Of a DNA stretch of 63,934 bases, positions 34,666 to 43,819 are shown piece by piece. Both the position numbers and the translations under genes were made by a program. Location of the stretch: NCBI RefSeq assembly GCF_000600335.2, contig NZ_KK088554.1:152281-216214 (forward strand). The letters are read 5' to 3'. The notes beneath the pieces are model-generated. The model saw only the letters and a program-made list of their open reading frames with translations. It had not been told where the DNA came from and ran no database searches. The stretch comes from Rubellimicrobium mesophilum DSM 19309 (GTDB lineage: Bacteria > Pseudomonadota > Alphaproteobacteria > Rhodobacterales > Rhodobacteraceae). Numbering within the stretch: the first letter of the stretch is position 1; each line of letters starts with the position of its first letter.

Positions 34666-35778
34666 TCAGGCATCGAGCGCGCGGCGCATCCGGGCGATCT
34701 CCTCTCCGATGGCTTCCCCGCTCCGGAGGAGGCTGCCGCCGAGCAGATACACCACGTCGCTGCCATACATCGCGCGCATGTCGCTGGCCCGGTCCACGCT
34801 CATGCCACCGCCGGGGCTGGGCAGGATCGGGCGGCCCGGGCCATGGGGGTCGAGGCAGGCGGCCGCGATCGAGCGGCACTCCGCTTCCGAGAAGCCGAAC
34901 CGGCCCCCCACGTTCGGGAAGACCGAGATGTCGGAGCCGGCGAGGCGCTGGATCGTGCCGAACATCACGCCGTGCGCGATGCCTGCGTCCTCGGGCAGGA
35001 CGAAGGAGCCGAGGAAGCTCGGATGCGCCATGACGGGCATCGCCAGGGCCTCGTCCCGCGCGATCCGGGCGATCAGGCCGAAGCCGAAGAGCCCCGGCAT
35101 GGTCAGGAGCCCATCCACCCGAGCCGCCTTGGCGAAGGCGATGGCCTCCTCGATCCGCTCGAAGGGTCCCGGCAGGGTGGCAAAGTAGAGCGGCCGCCGC
35201 CCGGTCTCGGCCTCGGCCCGGTCAAGCGCGGCTACGACCGCCTCGACGCGGGGCCGGAACGGCGCCATGCGCTGGTCCGAAAGGCCGTGATCCTCCTTGA
35301 CGATGTCGGCGCCCCCGAGGGCGCAGAGATAGGCGATCCGGGCAAGCTCCTCGGCGCCGATTCCCTGGGGCTTCAGGACCGGCGCGATCAGGCCGCTTCC
35401 GGGCCGTCCAGCCAGGCGTTGGAGGCCCTCCACTCCGAAGCGGGCACCGGGATGGCGTCGAAGGATCTCCTCGCCCGGGTCGAGGTGGATGACGCGGATG
35501 CCTTTCTGGATCGAGGAGTTGCCGAAGACGACATTCAGGAGCTGGGCTATGTCCGGTCCCGCGCTGTCGGGGCTGTAGGAGATCGCCGCACGAAAGACAC
35601 TGTCGCCCTCCGGACCGAGTTCCTCGATCCGGCCCACGATTTCGTCCCGGACATAGCCCTGGGGCACGACATCCGGGGGAACCTCCACCGTCTGCTCATG
35701 GGCGATCCCCTGGGCACGGGCGAATGCTTGCCGCGCATCGCTTGCCGTGATCCGGTAGGTGACGGTGAAGCGCGTCAC
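34666..35778 (-). CDS. RuBisCO-like protein (form IV)
   Basis: This 370-residue protein keeps the RuBisCO large-subunit layout: an N-terminal alpha/beta domain (MTRFTVTYRITASD) and a TIM barrel. The barrel has K136 in APVLKPQG, the metal/carbamate-region motif ADIVKEDHGLSDQ (K161, E162, D163, H164), FPNVGGRFGF and PSPGGGMSVD. In true RuBisCO this segment is KDDE, and loop 6 carries a Lys that I do not see, so it is not a carboxylase. KPQG and KxDHG occur in RuBisCO-like proteins tied to sugar-acid routes such as 3-oxo-isoapionate-4-phosphate decarboxylation, and other family members isomerise or enolise ketose-1-phosphates. The GTG start overlaps the transketolase stop. It is last in operon C. 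Confidence 0.88.
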   Translation of the reverse strand: MTRFTVTYRITASDARQAFARAQGIAHEQTVEVPPDVVPQGYVRDEIVGRIEELGPEGDSVFRAAISYSPDSAGPDIAQLLNVVFGNSSIQKGIRVIHLDPGEEILRRHPGARFGVEGLQRLAGRPGSGLIAPVLKPQGIGAEELARIAYLCALGGADIVKEDHGLSDQRMAPFRPRVEAVVAALDRAEAETGRRPLYFATLPGPFERIEEAIAFAKAARVDGLLTMPGLFGFGLIARIARDEALAMPVMAHPSFLGSFVLPEDAGIAHGVMFGTIQRLAGSDISVFPNVGGRFGFSEAECRSIAAACLDPHGPGRPILPSPGGGMSVDRASDMRAMYGSDVVYLLGGSLLRSGEAIGEEIARMRRALDA

Positions 35779-36776
35779 AGGGCCTCCGCCTTCACCACGG
35801 AATGCACGGCCTCCACGCGCACGGCGTCGAGGTCCTCCTCCGTGATGCCGGTCTCCTGGCCGGTGAGTCGCTCGACCCCCCGAACCAGCGCGAGCGCATC
35901 GAGCCCGTAGTGTCGCATCAGGTAAGGGCGCGAGCCGCCGTGCGCGTAGGTGTCCTGAAGACCGAGCCGGACGAGCCGTTTCGAAAGCCCGGCCTCGGCC
36001 AGGGCCTCGGCCACCATGCTTCCGATGCCACCGGTGACCAGATGGTTTTCCAGCGTCACGACCCCATGCCGCACGCTGGCCGCGTGCTCCACGACCTGCC
36101 GGGCGTCGAATGGCTTATGCGTGCTAAGGTGCAGATGCCGTACCGAGACGCCCGCGCGGCCGAGGGCACCCCGCGCGCGAAGGGCCTCCTCCGTGGTGAT
36201 GCCCGCGGTCACCACGAGGACGTCCGACCCCTCGGCCAGGACGCGCATCCGCCCGATCTTCAGCGGCGTCTCGAAGAGCCGGGGAACGGAGCCCCGCAGG
36301 ATACGGCAGTAGACCGGCCCGTCGACGTTGTCCGCCTCGGCCACGATGCTCTCGACCTCGGTGGCGTCCCCGGCCTCGAGGACGGTCATGTTCGGGATCG
36401 CGCGCATGACCGAGATGTCCTCGATCGCCTGGTGCGTCATGCCGCCCGGCGTGGTCACGCCCGGCAGGAAACCCATCAGCCGCACCTTTCGGCGCGGATA
36501 CGCGATGGAGGCCATGAGCTGGTCGTAGGGCCGGCGATAGAGGAACACGCCGAAGCTGTGGAGGAACGGCCGGAATCCGGCGAGCCCCAGGCCGCCGGCG
36601 AAGCTCAGCATGTTCTGCTCGGCCATGCCGAGGCTCAGGAACTGCTCCGGGTGGCGGTCCCGGAAGCCGTCCACCTCGCAGGAGGAGGTGAGGTCGGCAG
36701 ACAGGCAGAGCACCTCCGGGTGCTGCACCGCGTAGCTCTCGAAGGCGCGGGCGTAGGGGCGGTTCACCATTTCCAT
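35775..36776 (-). CDS. Transketolase, C-terminal subunit
   Basis: This 333-residue protein covers the pyrimidine-binding and C-terminal domains of transketolase: LSLGMAEQNMLSFAGGLGLA with the catalytic Glu, FRPFLHSFGVFLYRRPYDQL, PGGMTHQAIEDISVMRAIPN, and a C-terminal NHLVTGGIGSMVAEALAEAG. Split transketolases with separate N and C subunits are common in accessory sugar clusters. It follows the N-subunit gene by a single base. Its product partner is the RuBisCO-like gene, which it overlaps by four bases. Confidence 0.9.
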   Translation of the reverse strand: MEMVNRPYARAFESYAVQHPEVLCLSADLTSSCEVDGFRDRHPEQFLSLGMAEQNMLSFAGGLGLAGFRPFLHSFGVFLYRRPYDQLMASIAYPRRKVRLMGFLPGVTTPGGMTHQAIEDISVMRAIPNMTVLEAGDATEVESIVAEADNVDGPVYCRILRGSVPRLFETPLKIGRMRVLAEGSDVLVVTAGITTEEALRARGALGRAGVSVRHLHLSTHKPFDARQVVEHAASVRHGVVTLENHLVTGGIGSMVAEALAEAGLSKRLVRLGLQDTYAHGGSRPYLMRHYGLDALALVRGVERLTGQETGITEEDLDAVRVEAVHSVVKAEAL

Positions 36777-36777
36777 G

Positions 36778-37707
36778 TCAGTGGACGCCCATATTGACGG
36801 GCGCCACGCCCAGTTCGGCCGCGATGGCCTCGTTCATCTCGCGCCGTTCCTCATCGCTCTTGAAGCGGACGTAGTGGAGGCGCGGGAAGCGGCGGCGGAG
36901 GAACTCCATGCCCTGCGTGGGCGAGGAATGGGCGAGGACGATAAGGGGCCGCCCTTCGTGCGGGGTTGCTGCGGCCTCGCGCAGCGCGCCCACGTCGTGC
37001 GCGTCCACCTCGGCTACCACGGCCCCGAACTGACGGAGCTTGGCCGCGATGTCGCCCACCTCCATGACGCTGTCCATGGCGCCGTCGCATTGCTGACGGT
37101 TGACGTCCATGATGGCCCAGAGATTGTCGATCCGGTGGAACGCTGCCGCCTGCACGGCCTCCCAGGTCTGCCCCTCCTGCACCTCGCCATCCGACATGAA
37201 GACGCAGACCTTGCCTGCCTCGCCCTTCCACTTCCGTCCCCAGGCGAGGCCTGCGGCGGTGGACAGGCCGATGCCGAGCGTACCGTTGTGCACCTCCATC
37301 CCGGGGCTGTGCTCGGCTCCGATCATCTCGACCGAGCTGCCGTCCCTGTTGAACTGCTCGAGCCCTTCGGGAGCCATCCGGCCGACCTCGATCAGGCAGG
37401 CGTAGGCCACGAGCGCGTAATGCGCCGGGGCGATGAAGAGGCGGTCGTACTCCGGCGCGAAGGGACCGTTGTAGCCCGCGCCGGTGACGTAATCCGGGTT
37501 CGAGGCGGAAGGCACCCCCGAGAAGGGAGGCGGGACCATCGGCCGCGTGGATGGGCCAAGGTTCAGCGCCTCGTTGTAGAGGAAGGCGAACTGTTCGGCC
37601 GCCGAGCAGGCCTGGCTCAGGTAGCCGCCGTTGTTGCGGATGGAATGCTCGAAGACCCGGCGGCGGATAGCCCCGGCGATGTCCTCGGTCGCTTTCTCGT
37701 TGCGCAC
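36778..37707 (-). CDS. Transketolase, N-terminal subunit
   Basis: This 309-residue ThDP-binding subunit has FIAPAHYALVAYACLIEVGR, EHSPGMEVHNGTLGIGLSTA and the ThDP/Mg motif CVFMSDGEVQEGQTWEAVQA ending in NRQQCDG. The GTG start at 37707 has GGAGG upstream. With the C subunit it should transfer two-carbon ketol units between ketose and aldose phosphates, or act on a non-standard ketose phosphate made by this locus. A strong hairpin separates it from the binding-protein gene upstream. Confidence 0.9.
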   Translation of the reverse strand: MRNEKATEDIAGAIRRRVFEHSIRNNGGYLSQACSAAEQFAFLYNEALNLGPSTRPMVPPPFSGVPSASNPDYVTGAGYNGPFAPEYDRLFIAPAHYALVAYACLIEVGRMAPEGLEQFNRDGSSVEMIGAEHSPGMEVHNGTLGIGLSTAAGLAWGRKWKGEAGKVCVFMSDGEVQEGQTWEAVQAAAFHRIDNLWAIMDVNRQQCDGAMDSVMEVGDIAAKLRQFGAVVAEVDAHDVGALREAAATPHEGRPLIVLAHSSPTQGMEFLRRRFPRLHYVRFKSDEERREMNEAIAAELGVAPVNMGVH

Positions 37708-37724
37708 ATGAGCCTCCTCGGTTT

Positions 37725-37749
37725 GGGGGCGCGGGTGGCCCGCGCCCCC
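37725..37749 (-). other. Intercistronic hairpin after binding-protein gene
   Basis: GGGGGCGCGGG / CCCGCGCCCCC is a perfect 11-bp stem with a 3-nt loop. On the minus-strand message it lies eight bases after the binding-protein stop and before the transketolase N gene. Confidence 0.65.
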
Positions 37750-37757
37750 GAAATCGT

Positions 37758-38807
37758 TCAGTTCTGCGCCGGCGCGCTGGGCAGCGGCATCCAGTCCGGC
37801 GCCGCCACGTCAGCATGAGCGAAGGCGGGCAGCTTCGCCGCCAACTCTTCCATGTTGGTGATGCTCTCGTCGTTCAACTGGGCCTGCGTGATGAGAGTGG
37901 GGGGCACGATCACCTGCGCGCCCGGGTCCTCGTCGGCCATCAGCATGGCCAGCGCCCGAACCGAGACCTCGCCCACCACGGCGGGGTTGGTGGCGGCGGT
38001 GGCCTTCCAGGCCGAGCCGGGCTCGCGCATGGCGGCGATGTCGGCGGTCGAGATGTCGGCCGAGTAGATCGACACCTGGCCGGACATCCCCGCCTCGTCC
38101 ACGGCGATCTTCACGCCCTTGGCGAACTCGTCGTAGGGGGCGAACATGACGGTGATGTTGGGATTGGCCGAAAGCACCGAGCGGGCCTGGTTCGCGACCG
38201 AGTTGGCGATGGGGTTGTCGAGGGTGCCGAACATCGCCACCTCGTCGATGCCCGGATACTTGGCCTTGAACTCCTCCCAGGTCTCGTTGCGACGGTCGAG
38301 GGGGGCGATGCCGGGGACGTAGACGTAGCCCGCCGTCCAGGCTTCGCCGTTGTCCGCGATGGCCTGCTCCAGCGCGAGGCGGGCGAGGTCGCGGTCCGAC
38401 TGCTCGATCTGCGGGATCTTCTCGTTCTCGACGTTCACGTCGAAGGCCACGACCGGGATGCCGGCGTCCAGAGCGCGCTGTGCGGCGTCCTTCATGGACT
38501 CGGTGAGACCGTGCTGGATGACGATGCCGTCCACGCCCAGGGCGATGGCCTGGTCCACCATGTCGGCCTGGAGGGCCGCGTCCTGGCGCGAGTCGAGGAC
38601 ACGGAGGTTGATGCCCAGCGCCTCGGCCTGCCGCTCCACGCCCGACAGGTAGGCCTGGAAGAAGTCGCCCGTGGAAAGGTAGCGCACGAGCGCGATCTCC
38701 ACCTCGCCGGGGTTGTCGAAGGGCGCGGGACGGTCCTGCGCGAGGGCGAGGCCCGGCGCGAGAGCCGCGCCCGCTAGAAGCGCCGCGAGCGTTCTTCTGT
38801 TCATCAT
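37758..38807 (-). CDS. Sugar ABC transporter substrate-binding protein
   Basis: This 349-residue protein has a signal peptide (MMNRRTLAALLAGAALAPGL) and a type I binding fold: EIALVRYLSTGDFFQAYLSG, QADMVDQAIALGVDGIVIQH, VVAFDVNVEN, and a long C-terminal extension ending MPLPSAPAQN. GGAGGAGAG precedes two tandem ATGs (38807 and 38804). Unlike operons A and B, here the binding protein comes third, after ATPase and permease. The ligand is unknown; the MtnK/MtnA neighbours make an aldopentose or 5-modified ribose plausible. Confidence 0.87.
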   Translation of the reverse strand: MMNRRTLAALLAGAALAPGLALAQDRPAPFDNPGEVEIALVRYLSTGDFFQAYLSGVERQAEALGINLRVLDSRQDAALQADMVDQAIALGVDGIVIQHGLTESMKDAAQRALDAGIPVVAFDVNVENEKIPQIEQSDRDLARLALEQAIADNGEAWTAGYVYVPGIAPLDRRNETWEEFKAKYPGIDEVAMFGTLDNPIANSVANQARSVLSANPNITVMFAPYDEFAKGVKIAVDEAGMSGQVSIYSADISTADIAAMREPGSAWKATAATNPAVVGEVSVRALAMLMADEDPGAQVIVPPTLITQAQLNDESITNMEELAAKLPAFAHADVAAPDWMPLPSAPAQN

Positions 38808-38830
38808 CTCTCTCCTCCCATGGTTGGTCG

Positions 38831-39820
38831 TCAGGCGCGCCGGATCTGCTGTCCGGTCAGCGCGAAGGTGAACACGAGGGCCACGACCAGGACCGCGCCC
38901 TTCACGAAGTCCTGCGTGTAGTAGGGCGCGTTCAGCATGGTCAGGCCCTGGAGCAGGATGCCCACGAAGAGCGCGCCGATGGCCGTGCCGAAGGCGTTGG
39001 GCTTGGAGGCCCCCAGAACCGCGTAGCCGATCAGCGCCGCCGCAACCGAGTCGAGCAGCAGGTTGTTCCCCGAGGCCACGTCCCCTCGGCCGAGCCGCGC
39101 GGCGAGGAGGATGCCCCCGACCGAGGCTAGCACCCCCGAGATGACATAGGCCGCGACCTTGTAGCGTTCGACGTTGGTCCCGGCGAGCGCTGCTGCCTGC
39201 GCGTTCGACCCGATGGCATACATCAGGCGCCCGTGGCGCGTGAGCTCCAGGAATCCCCAGACGAGCACGGCGATCACGAGGAGGAAGACCACCGACAGCG
39301 GCAACACGTTCCAGAGCCGCAGGCGGCCGAGCGCGAGGAAGGCCGGGGAGAAGACCCCGGTCGCGTTGGTCCCGTCGGGGAGCGCCATGCCAGTGGCGAT
39401 GGAGTTGCCTTCGGTGGGGATGCGCTGGACGCCCAGCAGGACGAACATCATGCCCAACGTGGCAAGGAGGTCGGGCACCTTCATCTTCACGATCAGGAAA
39501 CCGTTGATCATCCCCACCGCCGCACCCATCAGGAGGCACAGCACGACAGCCGCCAGCGCGCTCATCTCCCAGACGACCATCACGTAGGCCGACAGCATCA
39601 GGGCCGAGGTGGCGACCGCTCCGATCGACAGGTCGAAGCCGCCCACGACCAGCGTGCAGGTCACGCCCAGGGCAAGGATGCCGGTGATCGCCACCGACTG
39701 GAGGATGAAGATCGCGCTGGGCAGAGTCAGGAAGCCACTCGCGGCCAGACCGAAGAAGGCCACGAGCCCTAGCATGAGCAGGATGAACCCGTAGCGGATC
39801 GCGAGGTCCCGAACGCTCAT
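38831..39820 (-). CDS. CUT2 sugar ABC transporter permease
   Basis: This 329-residue membrane protein shows LGVTCTLVVGGFDLSIGAVA, GAAVGMINGFLIVKMKVPDL, ATLGMMFVLLGV, and the coupling segment AIGSNAQAAALAGTNVERYK. It probably works as a homodimer. The start ATG overlaps the ATPase stop by four bases. Confidence 0.9.
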   Translation of the reverse strand: MSVRDLAIRYGFILLMLGLVAFFGLAASGFLTLPSAIFILQSVAITGILALGVTCTLVVGGFDLSIGAVATSALMLSAYVMVVWEMSALAAVVLCLLMGAAVGMINGFLIVKMKVPDLLATLGMMFVLLGVQRIPTEGNSIATGMALPDGTNATGVFSPAFLALGRLRLWNVLPLSVVFLLVIAVLVWGFLELTRHGRLMYAIGSNAQAAALAGTNVERYKVAAYVISGVLASVGGILLAARLGRGDVASGNNLLLDSVAAALIGYAVLGASKPNAFGTAIGALFVGILLQGLTMLNAPYYTQDFVKGAVLVVALVFTFALTGQQIRRA

Positions 39821-41322
39821 GCGGCGGCTCCCTGCTGGGCTTCGGTGACCTGCCGCATGACGGCGGAGAGGTCGAGGTTCTGGTTGCGGTGCTCACCTGC
39901 GAGGCTGTGCTCGGCCATCACCAGGATGCGGTCCGCGATCTCCATGGCCTCGTCGAGCTCGGCCACGAGGACGACGGTGGCGCGGTCCTTCGCGGTCGCC
40001 CGAACCTTGGCGCCGATGTCGCGGCGGGCCTGGATGTCGACGCCTTGGAAGGGCTCGTCGAGAACGAGGAGGCGCGAGGCCTCGGACATCCAGCGGCCGA
40101 CGGCGACCTTCTGCTGGTTGCCGCCCGACAGCGTCAGGATGCCGTCCCGGGGCGAGCGGCAGATCACTCCCATCTCGCCCACCATGCGGTTCGCCATGGC
40201 GGCTTCCGAGCGCCAGCGGATGAAGCTGCCCCAGGAATGGCGGCGCAGGAAGGGGAGCGACAGGTTCCGCGCGATATCGAAGTCCGCCACCAGCGCGTTG
40301 GCGCGCCGATCGCGGGGCGACAGGAACACGCCCCGCGCGACGGCCTCGATGGGCGACGCGGGCGCATAGGGCGAGCCGTCGAGCGTCATCGTCCCGGCCA
40401 AGGGCGCCGACTGGCCGAAGAGCGCCGCAGCCAGGGCCGACTTCCCCGACCCAACGAGGCCGGTGATGGCCACGACCTCGTTCGCGCAGGCCGTGAGGTC
40501 GAAGGGCAGGGCGTCCTGGCGCAGGACGATCCCCGCCATCGACAGGATCACCCGCCCCGCTGCGGGGATGGAGATCGCCGCATCCGACAGGTCGCGGCCC
40601 AGCATGGCCCTCACGGCTCCCGCCGTGTCGAGCGGCTTCTCCTCGAACAGCCCGGAGACGACGCCGTCCCGCATCGACACGATCCGGTCTGCGATGCGAC
40701 GGATGTCGGACATGCGGTGCGAGATGTAGAGGAGCGCCACGCCCTGTGCCCTGAGCCGATCGATCAGAGCGAAGAGGCGGTCCGCCTCGGCGGCGGACAG
40801 CGAGGAAGTCGGCTCGTCGAGGATCAGGAGCCGGGGCTTGTGCGCCATGGCGCGCGCGATGGCCACGAGCTGCCTGTCCGCGAGCGGGAGGCCTGCGACC
40901 GGTCGACCGAGATCCAGCCTGAGGCCGACCGCCTCGGCCACCCCCCGCGCACGCTGCCGGAGGGCCCGGCCCGAGGCTACGCCCACCGATCCATCGGCGA
41001 TCTGGTCGAGAAGCAGGTTCGAGGCCACATCGAGATCGGGAACCACGCCATCGTTGATGTTCTGGTGGACCGTCACCACTCCGGCGCGCAGAGCTTGGGC
41101 CGGGGAAGCGGGCGCGAAGGGCCGCCCATCGAGCGTTACGGTCCCGGCATCGGCCGAATGGACGCCGCAGAGCACCTTCACCAGCGTGGACTTGCCCGCT
41201 CCGTTCGCGCCCATCAGTACCGTGACCGCCCCTGAGGGCAGGTCAAGGTCGATGCCCCGGAGCACCTGGTTCGGACCGAAGGCCTTGCGCAGGTCCCTGA
41301 TGCGGATTGCCGGTCCCTCCAA
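39817..41322 (-). CDS. Sugar ABC transporter ATP-binding protein (two NBDs)
   Basis: Of the three two-domain ATPases in this window, this is the only one with two complete ATP sites by eye. Domain 1 has GANGAGKST and LLILDEPTSSL; domain 2 has GLVGSGKSALAAALFG, LSGGNQQKVAVGRWM and LLVLDEPFQGVDI. I place the start at a TTG (41322), because GGGGAGGG lies four bases upstream and the ABC domain begins right after. The longer frame to 41367 would start inside the operator. It is the first gene of operon C. Confidence 0.88.
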   Translation of the reverse strand: MEGPAIRIRDLRKAFGPNQVLRGIDLDLPSGAVTVLMGANGAGKSTLVKVLCGVHSADAGTVTLDGRPFAPASPAQALRAGVVTVHQNINDGVVPDLDVASNLLLDQIADGSVGVASGRALRQRARGVAEAVGLRLDLGRPVAGLPLADRQLVAIARAMAHKPRLLILDEPTSSLSAAEADRLFALIDRLRAQGVALLYISHRMSDIRRIADRIVSMRDGVVSGLFEEKPLDTAGAVRAMLGRDLSDAAISIPAAGRVILSMAGIVLRQDALPFDLTACANEVVAITGLVGSGKSALAAALFGQSAPLAGTMTLDGSPYAPASPIEAVARGVFLSPRDRRANALVADFDIARNLSLPFLRRHSWGSFIRWRSEAAMANRMVGEMGVICRSPRDGILTLSGGNQQKVAVGRWMSEASRLLVLDEPFQGVDIQARRDIGAKVRATAKDRATVVLVAELDEAMEIADRILVMAEHSLAGEHRNQNLDLSAVMRQVTEAQQGAAA

Positions 41323-41362
41323 TGTTCCCTCCCCTGCCTCGGCACAGGCGAGCTCATCATCC

Positions 41363-41392
41363 GTCAAAAGTCAATGCGCTTTGACAAAAGAC
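41363..41392. promoter_or_regulatory. SorC-type operator between operon C and MtnK gene
   Basis: GTC-AAAA-GTCAA and TTGAC-AAAA-GAC are symmetric halves around a 6-nt centre. The plus-strand right half contains TTGACA (41381-41386), a consensus -35 for the MtnK gene, so one bound regulator could control both divergent units. The core GTCA-N8-TGAC also occurs at 44798. Confidence 0.65.
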
Positions 41393-41454
41393 AAGATTGA
41401 GCCGATGCTCTCGGAAGGGCCCGGGGGAGGGGCCCGACGACTGGGAGGACGCCG

Positions 41455-42710
41455 ATGAAGCCGGATGCCTATGTGCCACTCACCGCGGAGACGCTGCCGC
41501 AACGGCTGGGCGGCCTGCCTGTCCTGCGCGAGCGGTCGGGCGATCCCAGCACTTGGCGCGTGCGCGAGGTGGGCGACGGCAACCTGAACCTCGTGTTCAT
41601 CGTCGAGGGCGAGACGGGCGGGATCGTGGTCAAGCAGGCTCTCCCTTACGTCCGGCTCGTGGGGGAAAGCTGGCCGCTGCCGTTGCGCCGGTCCTTCTTC
41701 GAGTACCATGCTCTCCGTCGCCAGGACGCGCGCGACCCGGGCCGGGTGCCCGAGGTGATCCACTTCGACGAGCCGCAGGCGATGATCGCGATGGAATACC
41801 TCGACGGCCACATCATCCTGCGGCGCAGCCTGATCGAGGGGAACCGGCACGAGGGGTTGGGCGAAAGCCTTGGGACCTTTTGCGCTCGCACGCTGTTCCG
41901 GGGCTCCGACCTGAGCATGGGCGCGGCGGAGCGGAAGGCTGACCTCGCGCTTTTCTCCGGGAACGTGGAGCTTTGCGACATCACCGAGGCACTGGTCTTC
42001 ACAGAGCCGTATTTCGACGCGCCGCTCAACCGCCACAGCCCCGCCCTCGACCCCATCGTGCGGGAGCTGCGAGCCGATGCGACGCTGAAGATCGAGTCGC
42101 AGCGGCTAAAGACCGCCTTCGCCGCGCGGGCCGAGACGATGCTGCACGGGGACCTCCACACCGGATCGGTCATGGTGAAGGGCGACCTCGCCCGCGTGAT
42201 CGACCCGGAGTTCGCGACCTACGGCCCGATGGGCTTCGATGTGGGAATGCTGGTTGCGAACTTCCTCATGGCCCACTGTGCCCAGCCGGGTCACGGCCCG
42301 GACCGTGCGGATTACCAGGAGTGGATCCTTTCCGTCGTCCGTACTCTCTGGGTCGGCTTCGAACGCGAGTTCACCCGACTCTGGCGCGCCGAACGCACGG
42401 GGATGCTGTTCCCCCGGACGCTGTTCGAGGACCAGGGCCAGGCCTGGGCGGCCGAAGCGGCGCGCGAGCGGTGGCTCGGACAGGTCTGGCGCGACGCCCT
42501 GGGCTTCGGGGACTGGAGTGCCACCGTCGCATCCTCGGGCTGGCCCACAACGCCGACTTCGAAGGCATCGAGGACGAGGGCCTTCGGGCCCGCTGCGAGG
42601 CCAAGGCGCTGGTGCTTGGCCGCGCGCTGCTGATGGGGCAAGGCGACATCGCAGGAGTGGATGCCCTCCTGGAACTTACTCGGACCATCTCGGAAAGGGA
42701 CTGGCTATGA
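41455..42710 (+). CDS. mtnK: S-methyl-5-thioribose kinase-like protein (MtnK), frameshifted
   Basis: The protein-kinase-fold sugar kinase shows [36 protein letters not shown], the catalytic loop [13 protein letters not shown] and metal-binding [15 protein letters not shown], all diagnostic for MtnK. Near 42523 the frame breaks: after GFGDW the next frame continues [20 protein letters not shown] to a stop at 42710. One missing G in TGGAG would restore a 418-residue protein. Uncorrected, it would end at 42633 with a nonsense tail. The restored stop overlaps the MtnA ATG. MtnK phosphorylates 5-methylthioribose at C1; relatives accept 5-deoxyribose. The other genes of the classic methionine salvage path (MtnB, C, D) are absent here. 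Confidence 0.82.
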
Positions 42711-43819
42711 AGATCGACGGGAAAGCCTTCCGGTCCATCTGGCGCGAGGACGACGGCTCGCGCCGGGGGGTGGTGAAGATCATCGACCAGCGCTGGCTGC
42801 CCCACGATCTGCGGATCGAGCCCCTGCGGGATCGTGCGGCCTTCGCCGTTGCGATCCGCGACATGTGGGTCCGTGGCGCGCCGCTGATCGGGGCCACGGC
42901 GGCCTATGGCGTCGCGGTGCAGATGGCCCAGGACCCCTCGGATGCGTTGCTGGACGAGACCTGGGACGTCCTTCACGAGACGCGGCCCACCGCGATCAAC
43001 CTCCGCTGGGCGCTGGACGACATGCGGACCCGCCTCCGTCAACTCCCGCCCGAGGAGCGCGCCGAGGCCGCCTATGCCCGCGCGGACATGATCTGCGAGG
43101 AGGACGTGGAGATGAACCGGAAGATCGGCGAGCATGGGCTCGCGATCATCCGCGACATCGCCGCGCAGAAGGCCCCGGGCGAGCCCGTCCGCATCCTCAC
43201 CCATTGCAACGCGGGCTGGCCAGCGACGGTGGACTGGGGCACGGCCACCTCGCCCATCTACCAGGCGGTCGCGGCGGGCATTCCCGTCCATGTCTTCGTG
43301 GACGAGACACGGCCCCGCAACCAGGGCGCGCAACTCACGGCCTGGGAGCTGAACTCCCACGGCGTGCCCCATGACCTCATCGTGGACAATGCGGGCGGGC
43401 ACCTGATGCAGCACGGCGAGGTCGACATGGTGATCGTCGGCACCGACCGGACGACCGCGAACGGCGACGTCTGCAACAAGATCGGCACCTACCTCAAGGC
43501 GCTCGCCGCCAAGGCGAACGGGGTGCCCTTCTACGTGGCGCTGCCTTCGCCCACGATCGACTGGACGGTTGGGGACGGCGTGAGGGAGATTCCCATCGAG
43601 GAGCGTTCGGGCTCGGAGGTCACGCATGTCCAGGGACGGGACGCTCAGGGCAGGATCGTCACCGTGCAGGTCTCGCCCGACGGCACGGGCGCGCGGAACC
43701 CAGCCTTCGACGTGACCCCCGCGAACCTCGTCACCGGCCTCATCACCGAACGCGGCGTCTGCGAGGCCAGCCCCGATGCGCTGGCCGCCATGTTCCCGGA
43801 CCGCGCGCCCGGCCGCTAG
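42707..43819 (+). CDS. mtnA: Methylthioribose-1-phosphate isomerase-like protein (MtnA)
   Basis: This 370-residue protein has the MtnA/eIF2B-alpha fold: [51 protein letters not shown] with the catalytic Cys167, and [19 protein letters not shown] with Asp247. It should isomerise an aldose-1-phosphate to the ketose-1-phosphate (methylthioribulose-1-phosphate or 5-deoxyribulose-1-phosphate). The ATGA overlap with the MtnK gene shows coupling. The product would suit the class II aldolase at 44864 or the RuBisCO-like protein. It ends convergently with the SorC gene, sharing the CTAG at the stops. Confidence 0.88.
   Translation: MKIDGKAFRSIWREDDGSRRGVVKIIDQRWLPHDLRIEPLRDRAAFAVAIRDMWVRGAPLIGATAAYGVAVQMAQDPSDALLDETWDVLHETRPTAINLRWALDDMRTRLRQLPPEERAEAAYARADMICEEDVEMNRKIGEHGLAIIRDIAAQKAPGEPVRILTHCNAGWPATVDWGTATSPIYQAVAAGIPVHVFVDETRPRNQGAQLTAWELNSHGVPHDLIVDNAGGHLMQHGEVDMVIVGTDRTTANGDVCNKIGTYLKALAAKANGVPFYVALPSPTIDWTVGDGVREIPIEERSGSEVTHVQGRDAQGRIVTVQVSPDGTGARNPAFDVTPANLVTGLITERGVCEASPDALAAMFPDRAPGR

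Noticed and set aside
34666..35778. A functional CO2-fixing RuBisCO
   Set aside because: The protein is short (370 residues), has KEDH in place of KDDE and lacks other active-site residues; there is no small subunit or phosphoribulokinase.
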